From the NCBI GenBank assembly GCA_029255685.2, contig CM055311.2, positions 59,795,048 through 59,859,047 on the forward strand: a stretch of 64,000 nt of DNA. Reading direction: 5' to 3'. The notes beneath the pieces are model-generated. The model ran no database searches and had not been told where the DNA came from. It was given only the letters and a program-made list of their open reading frames with translations. A program made the translations under genes and the position numbers. Below, in pieces: positions 1 through 11,539 of this stretch. The DNA comes from Silene conica. Lineage: Eukaryota; Streptophyta; Magnoliopsida; Caryophyllales; Caryophyllaceae. Numbering within the stretch: the stretch's first letter is position 1; each line of letters starts with the position of its first letter.

Positions 1-124
1 TCCGCATTTTAGTAGCATGCATAAGATCATAATAAACAAGTTTATTATTTTGTTAATTAAAAGTTAATAAAAGGTTTTGTTAGTATGACTAATTTAGTTT
101 ATGAGCAACTAGTTAAACCTAACA
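1..124 (+). repeat. End of 5' LTR of Copia A
   Basis: These 124 bases match 6997-7120 exactly and stop in AACA just before the primer-binding site. The rest of this LTR lies left of the window. Confidence 0.95.
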
Positions 125-126
125 AT

Positions 127-138
127 TGGTATCAGAGC
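127..138 (+). promoter_or_regulatory. Primer-binding site of Copia A
   Basis: TGGTATCAGAGC two bases after the LTR is the standard plant Copia primer-binding site, complementary to the 3' end of initiator tRNA-Met. It primes minus-strand DNA synthesis. The same site follows the 5' LTR of Copia B. Confidence 0.95.
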
Positions 139-2585
139 AAAAGGGTTGTTTGCATGCTTTCCGTTTCGTTTTTACGGAGTTATTAGGATAACAAAATAAA
201 ACTTGATAATTTTCGTTCTAATATATGATATGCACGAAAATATTTTAGCATGATGCCTACTGTTTTCTAATATGATTTAGAATATTTGGAATATATTTTG
301 CATGAATATTGATCATTGGTATTTTTATTTCGGTTTTTAATACGTTTTAATGGTTAAAAATGATTAATTTTGGGAAAAATAGTTAAAATAAACTTCTGGC
401 CGAGATTTTTCAGTATGATATCACATGTATTTTCTATAATATGAATATGAATTTTCGTAATTTATAGACCCTTAAATCGTGTGATATGAATTTTAAGTGT
501 TAAAATACAATAAGATGAATAAAAATGGGTTAAAATAGTTATATTATGAATTTGACTATAAAAATTTATGAGGATGTCACATGCAATATTTAAAATTTAT
601 GTTGAATTTTCCAGAAATTTATCTCAAATATTGCAATATTATGGATTTTTAATGTAAAAATCGGGTAATTAGTGACATAATTTCGACTTTAATAGTTTAA
701 GTTGGAATTTGGCCATAAAAATTTAACACGATGTCATATATATTATTTCCAGCATGTATAAAATTTTCGAGAATTTTATCTTATTTTATGCTTGAGAAAT
801 AATTTTAAATGTTAAAATCGTACGATATATGACGTAAATCGTTAAAATTTGCAAATGTTGTTAAAAATGGCCGAAAATGTAACCCATTTTAGTCATATGT
901 GATATGTTCATCATGAAAATATTCTTGGGTGCCTAAAGTTTCAGATTTGATTTGCATTGATTTAATTTTGTTTTGTTAAAAGTAGCATTTAAAATTAAAT
1001 TAAAAGGAGGCATGCTTTAAAATTTCGGCTATGGGGCAATGTGCCATTTAATTTTCTGTCCATCTTGTGTTCTTAAAAAGGTTTTGGAAGGTATAAAATT
1101 ATTATTAGTATTTAATTTGCATTTATGAAGTTAGTTATTGAATTTTCCGACTTAAATTGCTCGTTTTACGTGTTATTTTCGAAATAATAATAAAACCGTA
1201 TAAAATACTAATATTTTAACTTTCTGAAAATTTTAAGAACATTCTGGATTTTTCAAAATTTGAATTTTGAATTTTCGAAATTTTAATGTCTCTTTTAAAT
1301 TTTATATTATTTTTCCCGAAAAACCGAGTAATACCGATCAATATTAAAATATATTAAGTTAATTCATGTTCAAAGTTTGAGTAAGACTAAATTTTGAATC
1401 CTATGCGAGTTAGGATGATTAACTTAAGGATGAAAACCGTTTCATTTAATGCATAGTGTTGTTAAACGTTAAAACACGCAATTCCATAAAAACCGAGGTT
1501 TACGATAACTATTTAAAATAAGTGTTTTAAATAGGACGATTTGGCTTAGGATTTGCATGTTAATTCATATTTATATAAGCATTGCATATTTTATATTATG
1601 AATGTCATGATTTATTTTTACGTAATTTTGGGAATTATGTAATTTACTTAGTATGGCCTAGTTTTTTAATCGGTATTTCCCGTAATGTAAGGGGTTACCG
1701 ATTGGGTTGTAATTTTGTGATCTCGTATCACCCAATTGTAATTTATTTCTATTTTATAATGTATAAAGTAGACTAGAAAAGTTGTAATTTTTGTAAAATC
1801 CGGAGTTCCTTGAAGACGGTGCCATTCGGAAAGGAGTTCCGATCAAGACGGTGTTTACCTCGAAGTGCGTGCCGCGTGAAGTTCAAGGGACCAAAGGAGT
1901 TGGTTTCCGAATTTGTACTTTGTTATTTCTTTTCTAGGAAAGGCCATACTAGGGTTTATTTATGCTTTTATTTTTGCTTTTTATATGTTTGCATGCATAG
2001 CCAAATCGTCATACATCGTATCATGCATGTTTCGACCTAGTCGACCTAGTCTTTTATTTTATCGATAATTCACCGACTTAGTTCACTTATACGGAGATAG
2101 ATAATAATTTGACTAGATCTCTTACATATAAACATTGAGACTTAGCCTTACCAAAAAGTACGGACCCATGAATCCCTTCTTCACAAGGACGTAGGCTCGG
2201 CTACACCGGGGTACTAAAATTGTCACGTTGGGTAAGTGGGGTAATAAGATTACACCTTGAAATTTGGTTGATCTCAACGAAAGTATTCGTAACCGTAGTT
2301 GCAATAAGTTCGGGCTAAAGATGATTTTAAGAAAATTGTCAACCGAGAGTTCTAAGAGTAGAACCGATTAAAGAGTTAATCCACCAAATTATACCGATAC
2401 GGGTTGAATCGGCTACACCGTGCCCGGATTAGTATGGGTTTGGGTCTCGGGATTGTTTACTTAATTGGGTAAGAGATCATTAAGTAAATATATATAACTA
2501 AACTTAAAGTTTTTAGTTTAAATTATGAATTTAAAATGATGTTGTTTTTCCTTTTATTATTGTAGTTTAATTTTCAACATCGACT
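139..2585 (+). other. Long non-coding leader of Copia A
   Basis: This is 2.4 kb of AT-rich sequence without a convincing ORF between primer-binding site and gag. The part from about 1800 to 2470 (paired GAAGACGG motifs, then a stretch about a wait-listed series of short conserved blocks) has a clear counterpart at about 23780-24460 in the leader of Copia B. The leader is therefore conserved across the lineage and may carry packaging or translation signals. That role is inference. Confidence 0.6.
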
Positions 2586-3497
2586 ATGGCAACCAACGCT
2601 CCACCTCTCACTAACGTATCATGGCTTCGATCCTTTATGGATCGTTGCAAACTCGATAAGCATGGTTCCAATTTTAAGGATTGGGATGCGCAATTACTTT
2701 TGGCCGCTCAAGGTGACGATAAGAGTCGTTACCTACTATCCGAAGCCGCTCCTCCCGCTCCGACCGCTCGTTCGTCGGCCCAAACTCGTGAGGCCTATGA
2801 AGCCTACATGAAAGAGTCCTCCGCTCTTAAAAATGTGCTCATCTTCTCCATGGAGCCGGATCTCCAAAGGAGTATGATCAAGTTGACCACATCGTATGAA
2901 ATATACACCAAGCTTGCGACCATGTTTTCGCAAACTCCAAGGGTGATTCAATATGAGGCGGCTTCCGCCTTCTTTGACATAACCTTCAAGGAAGGGCAAA
3001 AGATAAGCCCTCATGTGCTCAAACTAGTTGAGCTCGCGGAGACTTTAAAAGCTCAAAATGTTGATGTTCCCGACTCTCTTATTATTGACCGAGTTCTTCA
3101 CTCGCTCAATAAGGTTAAGGCATATGCTCAATTCCGTGTGAATTTCAATATGCGAAACCAAGAGACCTCGTTAGACGAGTTGCATAAGATGCTAGTCCAA
3201 GCCGAGAGGGACATGGGACTTCATGAAAGTTCCACCAAGGATGTTTTGAACATCGAAAAGAAAGGGAAAACGAGCTTCAAGAGGAATGCCTCGAAAGGCA
3301 AGGGCAAGAAAACGTTCAAGCCCAAAGCGACCAAAGAAAAGACCTTTTCGAAAGGCGCTTCCACCTCGTCTTCTAAAGAGCAAGACAAGTGCCATTATTG
3401 CACGAGGATCGGTCATTGGAAGAGAAATTGCCCCAAATACTTAAGCGATCTCAAAAATGGGAAGGCAACCGCCGTAGGTAATAATTCTCGCGTATAA
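2586..3497 (+). CDS. Copia A Gag (nucleocapsid-type capsid protein)
   Basis: The ORF has 303 residues and begins with an ATG in the motif MATNAPPLTNVSWLRSF. Residues about 100-200 contain the Copia Gag core (MFSQTPRVIQYEAA, then VDVPDSLIIDRVLHSL). A lysine-rich basic stretch follows (about 225-265), and then one zinc knuckle of the CX2CX4HX4C type (CHYCTRIGHWKRNC, about 269-282). Gag would form the virus-like particle and bind element RNA. The Gag of Copia B near 24609-25106 is clearly homologous across the core and knuckle. The ORF looks whole. What is odd is that it ends soon after the knuckle, with no protease or polymerase domain following in any frame. Confidence 0.9.
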   Translation: MATNAPPLTNVSWLRSFMDRCKLDKHGSNFKDWDAQLLLAAQGDDKSRYLLSEAAPPAPTARSSAQTREAYEAYMKESSALKNVLIFSMEPDLQRSMIKLTTSYEIYTKLATMFSQTPRVIQYEAASAFFDITFKEGQKISPHVLKLVELAETLKAQNVDVPDSLIIDRVLHSLNKVKAYAQFRVNFNMRNQETSLDELHKMLVQAERDMGLHESSTKDVLNIEKKGKTSFKRNASKGKGKKTFKPKATKEKTFSKGASTSSSKEQDKCHYCTRIGHWKRNCPKYLSDLKNGKATAVGNNSRV

Positions 3498-5828
3498 TTC
3501 ATGTCGTTTATCAACTTATGTATAGTGATACAAATGTGTTGATATTTACCCTTTTTAATTGTTTTAAAGGGCCACCCCCGAATAATGATAAGGGCAAGGA
3601 GAAGGAAGCTTGATGTTCCTTACTTGGATGGCTCCGGTAGCATCCAATTGATCGAAGACTTGAAGAGCTAGGCTCTATTTTCATATCGTCTTCTTTCATA
3701 TTTTGCATTTATTTATGGAACAATTTAATTTTCTTGTAAGACAAGGATTAAAATCCTAAAACAATGGTTGTAATTTTGGATATTAGTGACTTGGTTTTCA
3801 ACCCGAGTCACTACTTTTGTTCTTAATCAATATTTTGATTTCTCAAATAAATTGCATGCCTTATTTAAACATGAATGATAGTGATTTAATCACGCAATAA
3901 ATATTGATACGATCAAATATAAAAGAATCAAAGAGTTGATTAAAACGGAGAACTACACCCCATGAGATAGATTCAATCAAAATGAGACTATATCAGTTCA
4001 TTATAAGATTTTCATTTTAAGTGAAAATGAGAATGTATTCATCACACCTATCAAACTTCAAACATTCAGATACATTGGTTAATCGAAATAGCTATCCTTA
4101 AACGAATAAAGGTTATTGTTAGAAGGATAGAGTGGGAGAAAATATTTCGCTCGCAAACCAATGATGAAAATAAAGGAAGGATCTTAGAGAAGATTCCTTA
4201 CTTGGGAGTCTTAAGAAGAACCCTAAATGATTTGAAGAAACTACGGGAGGACACTCGGAGAAAGGTTCTTTGTGTTCATTGTTTCATAGAGAGGAAACTT
4301 GAAACCCCGTATGAAATCATCGGTAGGAAAACGGTTCCTATGTAGTTATAAAGAAATTATCATGTCATTTTCGTCTCGAGGAAACGAAGACATGATAAGA
4401 AGGTAATGAATGATTGAATGGAAACAGATCACTATAGGGATAGTGATGGTAATAATGATTCGAGTAATAGTTTAACATGCGAGAAATGAAAGGTTCATTT
4501 GAGATATCGAGAGATATTGATTTTAGTGGGAGCGATTTTCATAAAAGGAATTAAGCCTACCATTTAGAGAGAATGGGTGATTCTTTAAGGTGTAAAGAAT
4601 AAGAGGTTTTCAATTCTAGATGATCAAATATTATATCATAAGATGATGGAGCTTTACGGGAAGGTTTATTATATGGATAATAAAAGGTCGCCCACTAGTA
4701 GTTAGAATGGTTGGATACATTATTCATAACGATGAATGAAACCATTAACAAATAGCCAAGATGAGTGAAAATTATTAAAATGATGAAATCATAAACTACA
4801 ATATAGATTTCAGTACATAAGTGACTATAGAGAGTGATTTTAATCCCTCCAGTATATCGATACGTCACAAGTTATGAGATAACAGTGGGAGCTTTCCTCC
4901 GGAAAGGAAACTCATAATCTAGAAAGAGTTCTAGATATGTACTCAAATAGAATCATATTATACGGGATAATATGAGAATAAAGGAGACCAAAAGTTGTAA
5001 GTTTTGCTATTATGAATAAAGGTTATTCGCAAAACACTAATACAAACAGATGATTGTGCATCAAAATGCAATATAATAGTGTTGACTATTGTTGCATAAC
5101 AACATCATTTGAGTTATGATTAACTCAAGATAAAAGATACTTTGTCAGAATCCAAATGGGTTGTATGAGACAATATTGAACCCCATAAGTGAACTGGATT
5201 GACTTAGTATGGCCCCTAGCCGCTTACATGAGGTGACGTCTCAAAGCGACTAGAGTGTGAGGCGATTGATGGCAAGTTCAAATGCCATAGAGTCATATGT
5301 GAAGACTAGTCGATCACATAGGCAGACTGTAAGAGACACTCTGTCGGGCAATGTGACCGCTTATAGAGTTCTGGAAATTTTATAGTCGGGTCGTGGCGAG
5401 AGCTGCTATAGTATTCTTGTGAGTCAATTCTTTGACTAAAGACTACTCTCCCAAGATGGTACAGTTTAGGCATAACTTTGATCCATTCTCTACGACTTTT
5501 CGTAACTGGAGTCAAATGGGATTGTTTTGGGTTGTGACTAACTGTGACTAGTTGAAGGAAGTAGTGCGATAGAAATTGTCCACCCCTTGTCAGGGTTGTT
5601 CAAATCTCAGGGCCACTCGAGGAGTAATTAACTGGAAATGCGTGGCCACGCTCGGAAGGTATCTATGGTAGATAATTCCGGTCAGACAGTTATTCTCCAG
5701 ATCGAGGAAACCATTCATGATATGATCAAATGCAAGAACGACCAGAGAGAGACATCTTGCATTGAGTGGGAGATTGTAATAGGACAAGAGAATTGGTGAC
5801 GCACACTTGTCGAGGACAAGTGGGAGAT
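3498..5828 (+). other. Non-coding region of Copia A where pol would be expected
   Basis: I see no protease, integrase, RT or RNase H motif here. From about 5210 to 5828 it is similar to the 3' region of Copia B (28400-28969), including the phrases around GGCCACTCGAGGAG and GCGTGGCCACG. GTGGGAG recurs (for example near 4130, 4530 and 4880). Two purine motifs, GAGTGGGAGAT at 5764-5774 and AAGTGGGAGAT at 5818-5828, precede the LTR. The second, which abuts the LTR, is the expected polypurine tract. Confidence 0.7.
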
Positions 5829-7120
5829 TGTTGGGAAATGTGTCCTCAACAATAGTGCGATCACGTAATTAAATCTCATAACAAGAATGTGCAAGGGATG
5901 ATACGATTTATTAGTCAACTGACCAACATTAATCGGTAATGATTGGCTAGCTAGAGTTTGACATTACTGTCGTGTGACGGTGGTGGTCAGTTGATCCCTT
6001 TAGGTCACACCTTTAGGACAATTCCCTTAATTGACAAAGTGATCAAATGTATAGTGATACGATTTGATCATATTCCTTAAACTCGTATATCGAGAAATTA
6101 GAGGTTAAATCTTAATGTAAGATTTATGTTTAAAATTGAAACGTGTCAATTGTTAAACATTAAACGATATTTTAAGATATCGTAATTAGAATGAATTGGG
6201 TTGAAATTAATACAAAGGTTGTAAATCGTATTGACGATAAATGATCATTTTACATTAGTAATTTCGAATTACTCATTAATTGAATAAATATGATTTATTT
6301 AATTATGTACAATATTTATAGGATAAATATTTATATGTTTTATATGTACTAAAACATTTTATATCTTAATGACATATAAGATGTCACACTTTGTACAAAT
6401 TGTACATTTTACAAAGTTGTAAAATGAAATCCATTTTATGGATTATGGTAGCCGGTTTTGTGAGGGTTCTTAATGGTATGATTAGTGTTTATTAGGGTAT
6501 AAACATAATCATTTAAAGAGTCTTGGAAACTCTAACCTAAAGACACCCTTTAATACCTTGAGAAGTGTTGATGTCTCCTCTTTGACACTCCCTAAGCCGG
6601 CTACCCCCTTCCCAAGTGAGCATGCTTAAGTTAGTTTATATGATAATTAAGAGGCATGCTCATCATATATATATTAGGATATATCATATTCATTCATTCT
6701 TCTTCTCTTCTTCTAACCCTAGCCGAAATCCTACACTAGTAAGAAGAGATTACTTAACCTCTATTAGTTATTATAAGATAATAAAATTTATACTAAAAGT
6801 AGTATTCATATTCATTTCTAATAAGAGTGATTAGAAATAGTTTAAGGAAGAAAACCGATTCCTAGTCTAGCATACAAAGTTTCGGTTCATTGGGGCTTGT
6901 CTTGGTGCATCCGGAGGAGGTATTCTATATTGGGTACTCGGAGGATCATCCTTGCAATATTTGGACCGAGTGTAAGAACACGGTTTACTCCTTATTTCCG
7001 CATTTTAGTAGCATGCATAAGATCATAATAAACAAGTTTATTATTTTGTTAATTAAAAGTTAATAAAAGGTTTTGTTAGTATGACTAATTTAGTTTATGA
7101 GCAACTAGTTAAACCTAACA
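5829..7120 (+). repeat. 3' LTR of Copia A
   Basis: This 1292-bp LTR starts TGTTGGGAAATG after the polypurine tract and ends AAACCTAACA. Its last 124 bp equal the start of the window. A block at 5936-6019 is shared with the LTRs of Copia B although the surrounding LTR has diverged. The next base belongs to Copia E, so 7120/7121 is an exact insertion junction. Confidence 0.93.
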
Positions 7121-10100
7121 AACCCCTGCCTCCCTTCTATCGAGCGCGCTCCATGCTCACTCTTGAGGAAGCCGGTATGGCTAAACATGCTGCCACCAAC
7201 TCCTCCTCTGCTCTCTATGCTCGTGACGGTGGAACTGGAACCTCTTCTCGCTCTGGCTCACCAAACAAAGGCGGGAAGAATTCGGGTTCGGGTCACAAAA
7301 AGAAGCACGGAGGTAAGGGTGGTAACAAAGGTGGGAAGCAGTCGCAGAGCACTCCAACTCCTGCCCCTGTTTCAGCTCCAACTCAGGGCGCGACCTCTCA
7401 ATGGCCTGGTGGGTACGGACAGTGGTCATGGCCTCCCTCTCCGTGGGGTTATCCTCCCTGTCCTTATCCCTCCAGTCCCTGGGGTCGTCCTCCTATGTCT
7501 CGGTCTCAGGGAGGTATTCTTGGTCCACGACCTGCTCAAGCCTATGTCTCGGCTGATGGTTCTACACCATCACAGACTGACATCGAGGCAGCGATGTACA
7601 CTCTCGGTATCACCCCTCCAGACCCTTCCTTCTACATGGATACCGGTGCTACCTCACATATGACGTCGAATACAGGTATTCTCTCGTCTTTTGTCAATTC
7701 AAGCAATAGTCGTGGTATAATTGTTGGAAATGGTGAATCGCTTCCAATTACGGGTTATGGTCAGGCAGTGTTACCCAAACCTCATCCTCCCCTTATTCTC
7801 AAAAACGTACTCCATGCTCCCAAATTAGTCAAAAACTTAATTTCTGTTCGAAAATTTACAACCGATAACTCGGTCACCGTTGAATTTGACCCATTTGGCT
7901 TTTGTGTGAAGGACTTGAGGACGGGGACACAACTAATGAGGTGTAACAGTCGTGGCGATCTTTATCCAATTTTCACAGCTCCAAAACATGCGTCTTTCCA
8001 GTCGTCTTTTGCAGCGATCGCACCGTCTATTTGGCATGCTCGCTTAGGTCATCCAGGCGATCCTATTATTTCGTCTCTTAAGCACAATAAACTGATTGCG
8101 TGTAATTCTCATTCTCGCAACTCAATTTGTCAGTCTTGTTTACTTGGAAAACATATTCGTTTACCGTTTGCTAAATCTATTACGCACACTTATATGCCTT
8201 TTGATATTTTACATTGTGATCTTTGGACCTCTCCGGTTCCCAGTTCATCGGGTCATACCTACTATTTGCTCATTTTAGATGATTTCAGTAATTATTTATG
8301 GACTTTTCCGATTGCGAAAAAATCCCAGGTCAGCTCGCTGTTATTAAAGTTTCATAAATTTATCCAAACTCAATTTGAGCGAAACATTAAAGCTATACAA
8401 TGCGACAACGGCACGGAATTTGTTAACGGCTTACTTCGGACTTACTGTGATCAACACGGGCTGGATTTCCGCCTGTCTTGTCCACATACGTCCGCGCAAA
8501 ATGGCAAAGCCGAGCGCAAAATTCGTTCGGTCAACAACATTGTTCGAACTCTCTTGTTTCACGCAGCTATACCCGTAAATTTTTGGCATCATGCTTTGGA
8601 AATGGCAACCTATCTTTCGAATATTTTACCAAGTAAATTATTAGCTTATCGATCTCCTATGTCTACGCTTTATTTGCGTAACCCGTCATATGACCATCTC
8701 AAAACTTTTGGTTGTCTGTGTTTTCCTCTAACCCCGGCTACCACTATTCATAAATTACAACCCCGGTCTCGTCCTTGTGTCTTTCTTGGCTATCCGTCTA
8801 ATCATCGCGGGTATAAGTGTTTTGACATGTCTACTAATAAACTTATCATTAGCCGTCATGTTATTTTTGATGAACATATTTTTCCTTTCCAGAAGGTAAA
8901 ATGTCCCGACTCACACACCTACGAATTTTTAGATGATACGATGTCCCCATAAGTCCTTCGCCATTTGACCACTGAATCCGAGACCCCTGCCCCCACAACT
9001 GAAAATGTTCCTGATCCAGCCTCTCCTCGGCTTTTCCCTTCCCCTACACCGTCTTCACCGCCACAAACAATCGTCACCCGCATTGTGTCCAAATCTACCA
9101 CCCGCGCTGACCGTGGTATTTATAAACCGAATCAAAAATACAGCAAACCCCCAACAGCCCACAACTTGAGTCATACAGTAGCCATATCCCTGATCCCTCA
9201 AACTCCTGTGTTGGCCTTAAATGACCCTAATTGGAAGCTCGCTATGGATGACGAATATAAAGCTTTAATTGACAATAAGACTTGGGAACTTGTTCCTCGA
9301 CCATCTAATGTTAATATAATCCGGTCTATGTGGATATTTCGACACAAAGTACACTCTGACGGTTCTTTTGAAAGGTATAAGGCTCGTCTTGTAGGTGACG
9401 GGAGAACTCAACAAGTCGGTGTGGACTGTGGTGAAACGTTTAGTCCAGTTGTGAAACCTGCCACTATCCGCACGGTTCTTTGTCTTTCTCTCTCAAAGAA
9501 ATGGTCTATCAATCAACTTGATGTTAAGAACGCTTTTCTTCACGGAGCTCTCAATGAAACCGTCTATATGCATCAGCCACTTGGTTATCGGGATAAGTCT
9601 CGTCCTGACCATGTATGTCTCCTCAGGAAGTCCCTCTATGGTCTTAAACAAGCACCCTGTGCTTGGTATAAGAGAATTGCAGATTATGCTTCTCATATTG
9701 GTTTCTCTCAAAGCAAAGTTGATCACTCCTTATTCATCTTTCGTCAAGGTATTAATACCGCGTATCTCTTACTCTACGTTGATGATATAATATTGACATG
9801 TTCAACCGATTGCCTACGTCAATCCATAATGACCCAACTGCACTCCGAATTCGCCATGAAAGACCTCGGGTCACTACACTATTTCTTGGGAATCTCTGTT
9901 CAAATGCATTCTTCGGGTTTATTTTTATCTCAATCGAAATATGCCGAATCGATTATTGAACGTGCTGGAATGTCTTCTTGCAAACCGGCTGCAACTCCGG
10001 TGGACACTAAACCAAAGCTCAGTGCCACTCTCTCACAGCCATGTGCCGACCCCACTCTCTACCGCAGTCTCGTCGGTGCCTTACAATACCTGACCTTCAC

Positions 10101-10737
10101 ACGTCCAGATATTTCATACGTTGTCCAGCAAGTATGTTTATTTATGCATAACCCGATGGATGAGCATATGAGTGCACTCAAAAGAATTCTCCGGTATCTT
10201 CGTGGCACAACTGCACATGGTCTCTAGATGCGACCGTCTCTGTCAAATGCACTTACGGCTTATACTGATGCAGATTGGGGTGGCTGTCCCGACACTAGAA
10301 GATCTACATCCGGGTATTGTGTCTATTTGGGTGATAACCTTATCTCATGGGCCTCTAAACGGCAACCCACGCTCTCACGATCTAGTGCTGAAGCAGAGTA
10401 TCGCGGAGTTGCCAATGTTGTTGCCGAATCCTGTTGGCTTCGCAACCTCCTGGTTGAATTACATGTTCCATTATCCAAGGCTACGTTAGTTTATTGTGAC
10501 AACGTTAGTGCCATCTATCTCTCCGGAAATCCGATACAACATCAACGAACCAAACATATAGAAATGGATATCCATTTTGTGCGCGAAAAAGTCGAACGTG
10601 GTGAGGTACGGGTCCGCCATATTCCGTCTCGATATCAAATTGCTGACATTTTTACCAAAGGTCTTCCATTGGTACTCTTCGTTGATTTTCGTGACAGTTT
10701 AAACATCCGGTCAACTCCCGTTTCAACTGCGGGGGAG
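7121..10737 (+). pseudogene. Gag-Pol region of Copia E
   Basis: Domains in order are as follows. The Gag C-terminus (PLPPFYRARSMLTLEE) leads into a proline, glycine and serine-rich linker (7250-7560). The aspartic protease motif DTGATSHM is near 7639, and the GAG-pre-integrase motif WHARLGHP near 8032. The integrase catalytic core has DLWTSP near 8218, QCDNGTEF near 8398 and AQNGKAERK near 8497. Reverse transcriptase starts near 9230 and has YVDDIIL near 9775. RNase H runs from about 10260 to 10700. These are the standard products of an autonomous Copia element and would act in a cytoplasmic particle. This copy is a fossil. Its open frame starts inside the LTR of Copia A, so its first 13 codons are not its own. 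Confidence 0.88.
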
Positions 10738-10983
10738 TGATAGAATATGTAACTTATGTAAATTATTTGTTAATTATTTACCTTCCTAGTTTGTTATATT
10801 TAGCACCCTAATTAACTCTTCCTTATTAGGCTAGAATAACCATAGAAGATATCAGTGTAACTTGTACTTATACGCTTCTGACTATTGAATACAATCAAGC
10901 ATTCAATCATAATAATCTTATAAGGAGCCCAAAATCAATATATTTCATCTCACTTCTTCTAGTTTCTCTCTACTTACTTATCA
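10738..10983 (+). repeat. 3' LTR of Copia E
   Basis: A purine tract, GCGGGGGAG, is followed by TGATAGAATATG. The sequence then runs about 246 bp to TTATCA. Short LTRs of this size are usual for the Ale/Retrofit lineage. The partner LTR is outside the window, so the right end is inferred from the terminal CA and the junction with the next repeat. Confidence 0.7.
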
Positions 10984-11517
10984 AATTACATATTATTATT
11001 TTTTTTTTGAAGGGAACAAATTGTTTCATTAATCAAAAGTCTCATGGTAGTTACAACATATGTCAAGAATGACAGGACACAAAACGATTAAAATCAAATA
11101 AACTACATTCTCGATCAACAGAAAATTTCTAAACTTGATAGGCTCATGAGACGCTTCTGCACATCCCCTAACATATCGCCTTCTACGGCTTTTCACAAGA
11201 GGGTCTCCAAATTTTCTAAAGCATTGACAAGAATCAAATTCTTTTGACCAAAAAGTTTGTAACGAGTAATCTGACAACAATTTTATCTCCATAGGATCAA
11301 CAATGAAGGCGCCGATCTTCCACTTAATTCTTGAACCTCTCTAATAGAGGGGAAAAATATCACCACACGATGAGGACAGACTCATCAAAAGGTGAGGACA
11401 AAACTCACACAAAGGTGAGAACAAGTCTCCAATAAAAGGAGAGACGAGAAGTTATTAGCGTAACAAAAATTAAAGAAGAACGAAACGGAAAATTTGGGGC
11501 TTACCTCCAATTACATA
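10984..11517 (-). mobile_element. Retroposed sequence with poly-A tail (LINE-type mobilisation)
   Basis: On the minus strand a sequence starting near 11508 runs about 510 bp and ends in a run of about ten A (plus-strand T run, 10999-11008). The direct repeats AATTACATA at 10984-10992 and 11509-11517 flank it. A poly-A tail and TSDs of this kind are made by LINE-type target-primed reverse transcription. A minus-strand frame (11292-11029, 87 codons) is open but I do not recognise it. It could be a 5'-truncated LINE, an unknown short element or a processed transcript. It landed directly beside the LTR of Copia E. Confidence 0.6.
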
Positions 11518-11539
11518 TAATTATTAATTATTTACACAA

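Larger units (their letters stand above)
1..7120 (+). mobile_element. Copia element A: gag-only (TR-GAG-like) LTR retrotransposon, cut by window start
   Basis: The window opens in the last 124 bp of the 5' LTR. These bases are identical to 6997-7120, the end of the 3' LTR (5829-7120, 1292 bp). A tRNA-Met-type primer-binding site follows the 5' LTR, and a purine tract precedes the 3' LTR. The only clear coding region is a 303-residue gag; no protease, integrase, reverse transcriptase or RNase H is recognisable in the following 2.3 kb. Large retrotransposon derivatives with gag only (TR-GAGs) are a known plant class that depends on enzymes supplied in trans. Gag, leader, 3' region and LTR blocks resemble Copia element B at 21072-30243. 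The element lies inside Copia element E. It looks whole as a non-autonomous copy and young, although only 124 bp of LTR can be compared. Confidence 0.85.
7121..10983 (+). mobile_element. Copia element E (Ale/Retrofit-like), right part, interrupted by Copia A
   Basis: From 7121 the sequence encodes the C-terminal part of a Gag, then protease, integrase, RT and RNase H, in Copia order. The left LTR and start of gag lie beyond Copia A, outside the window. The right LTR is 10738-10983. RNase H features ([30 protein letters not shown]) and the short LTR point to the Ale/Retrofit lineage. The copy is old relative to A, which is inserted in it. It is broken, with about two breaks besides the insertion. 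Confidence 0.88.

Noticed and set aside
127-138. tRNA genes suggested by tRNA-like sequence
   Set aside because: These are short primer-binding sites after LTRs. No cloverleaf could be drawn, and no tRNA or rRNA gene was seen in the window.
1582-2040. Short ORFs in the leader of Copia A
   Set aside because: AT-rich chance frames, not shared with the leader of Copia B as protein.
2736-3416. Minus-strand open frames across Copia A gag
   Set aside because: Antisense shadows of the well-supported Gag frame.
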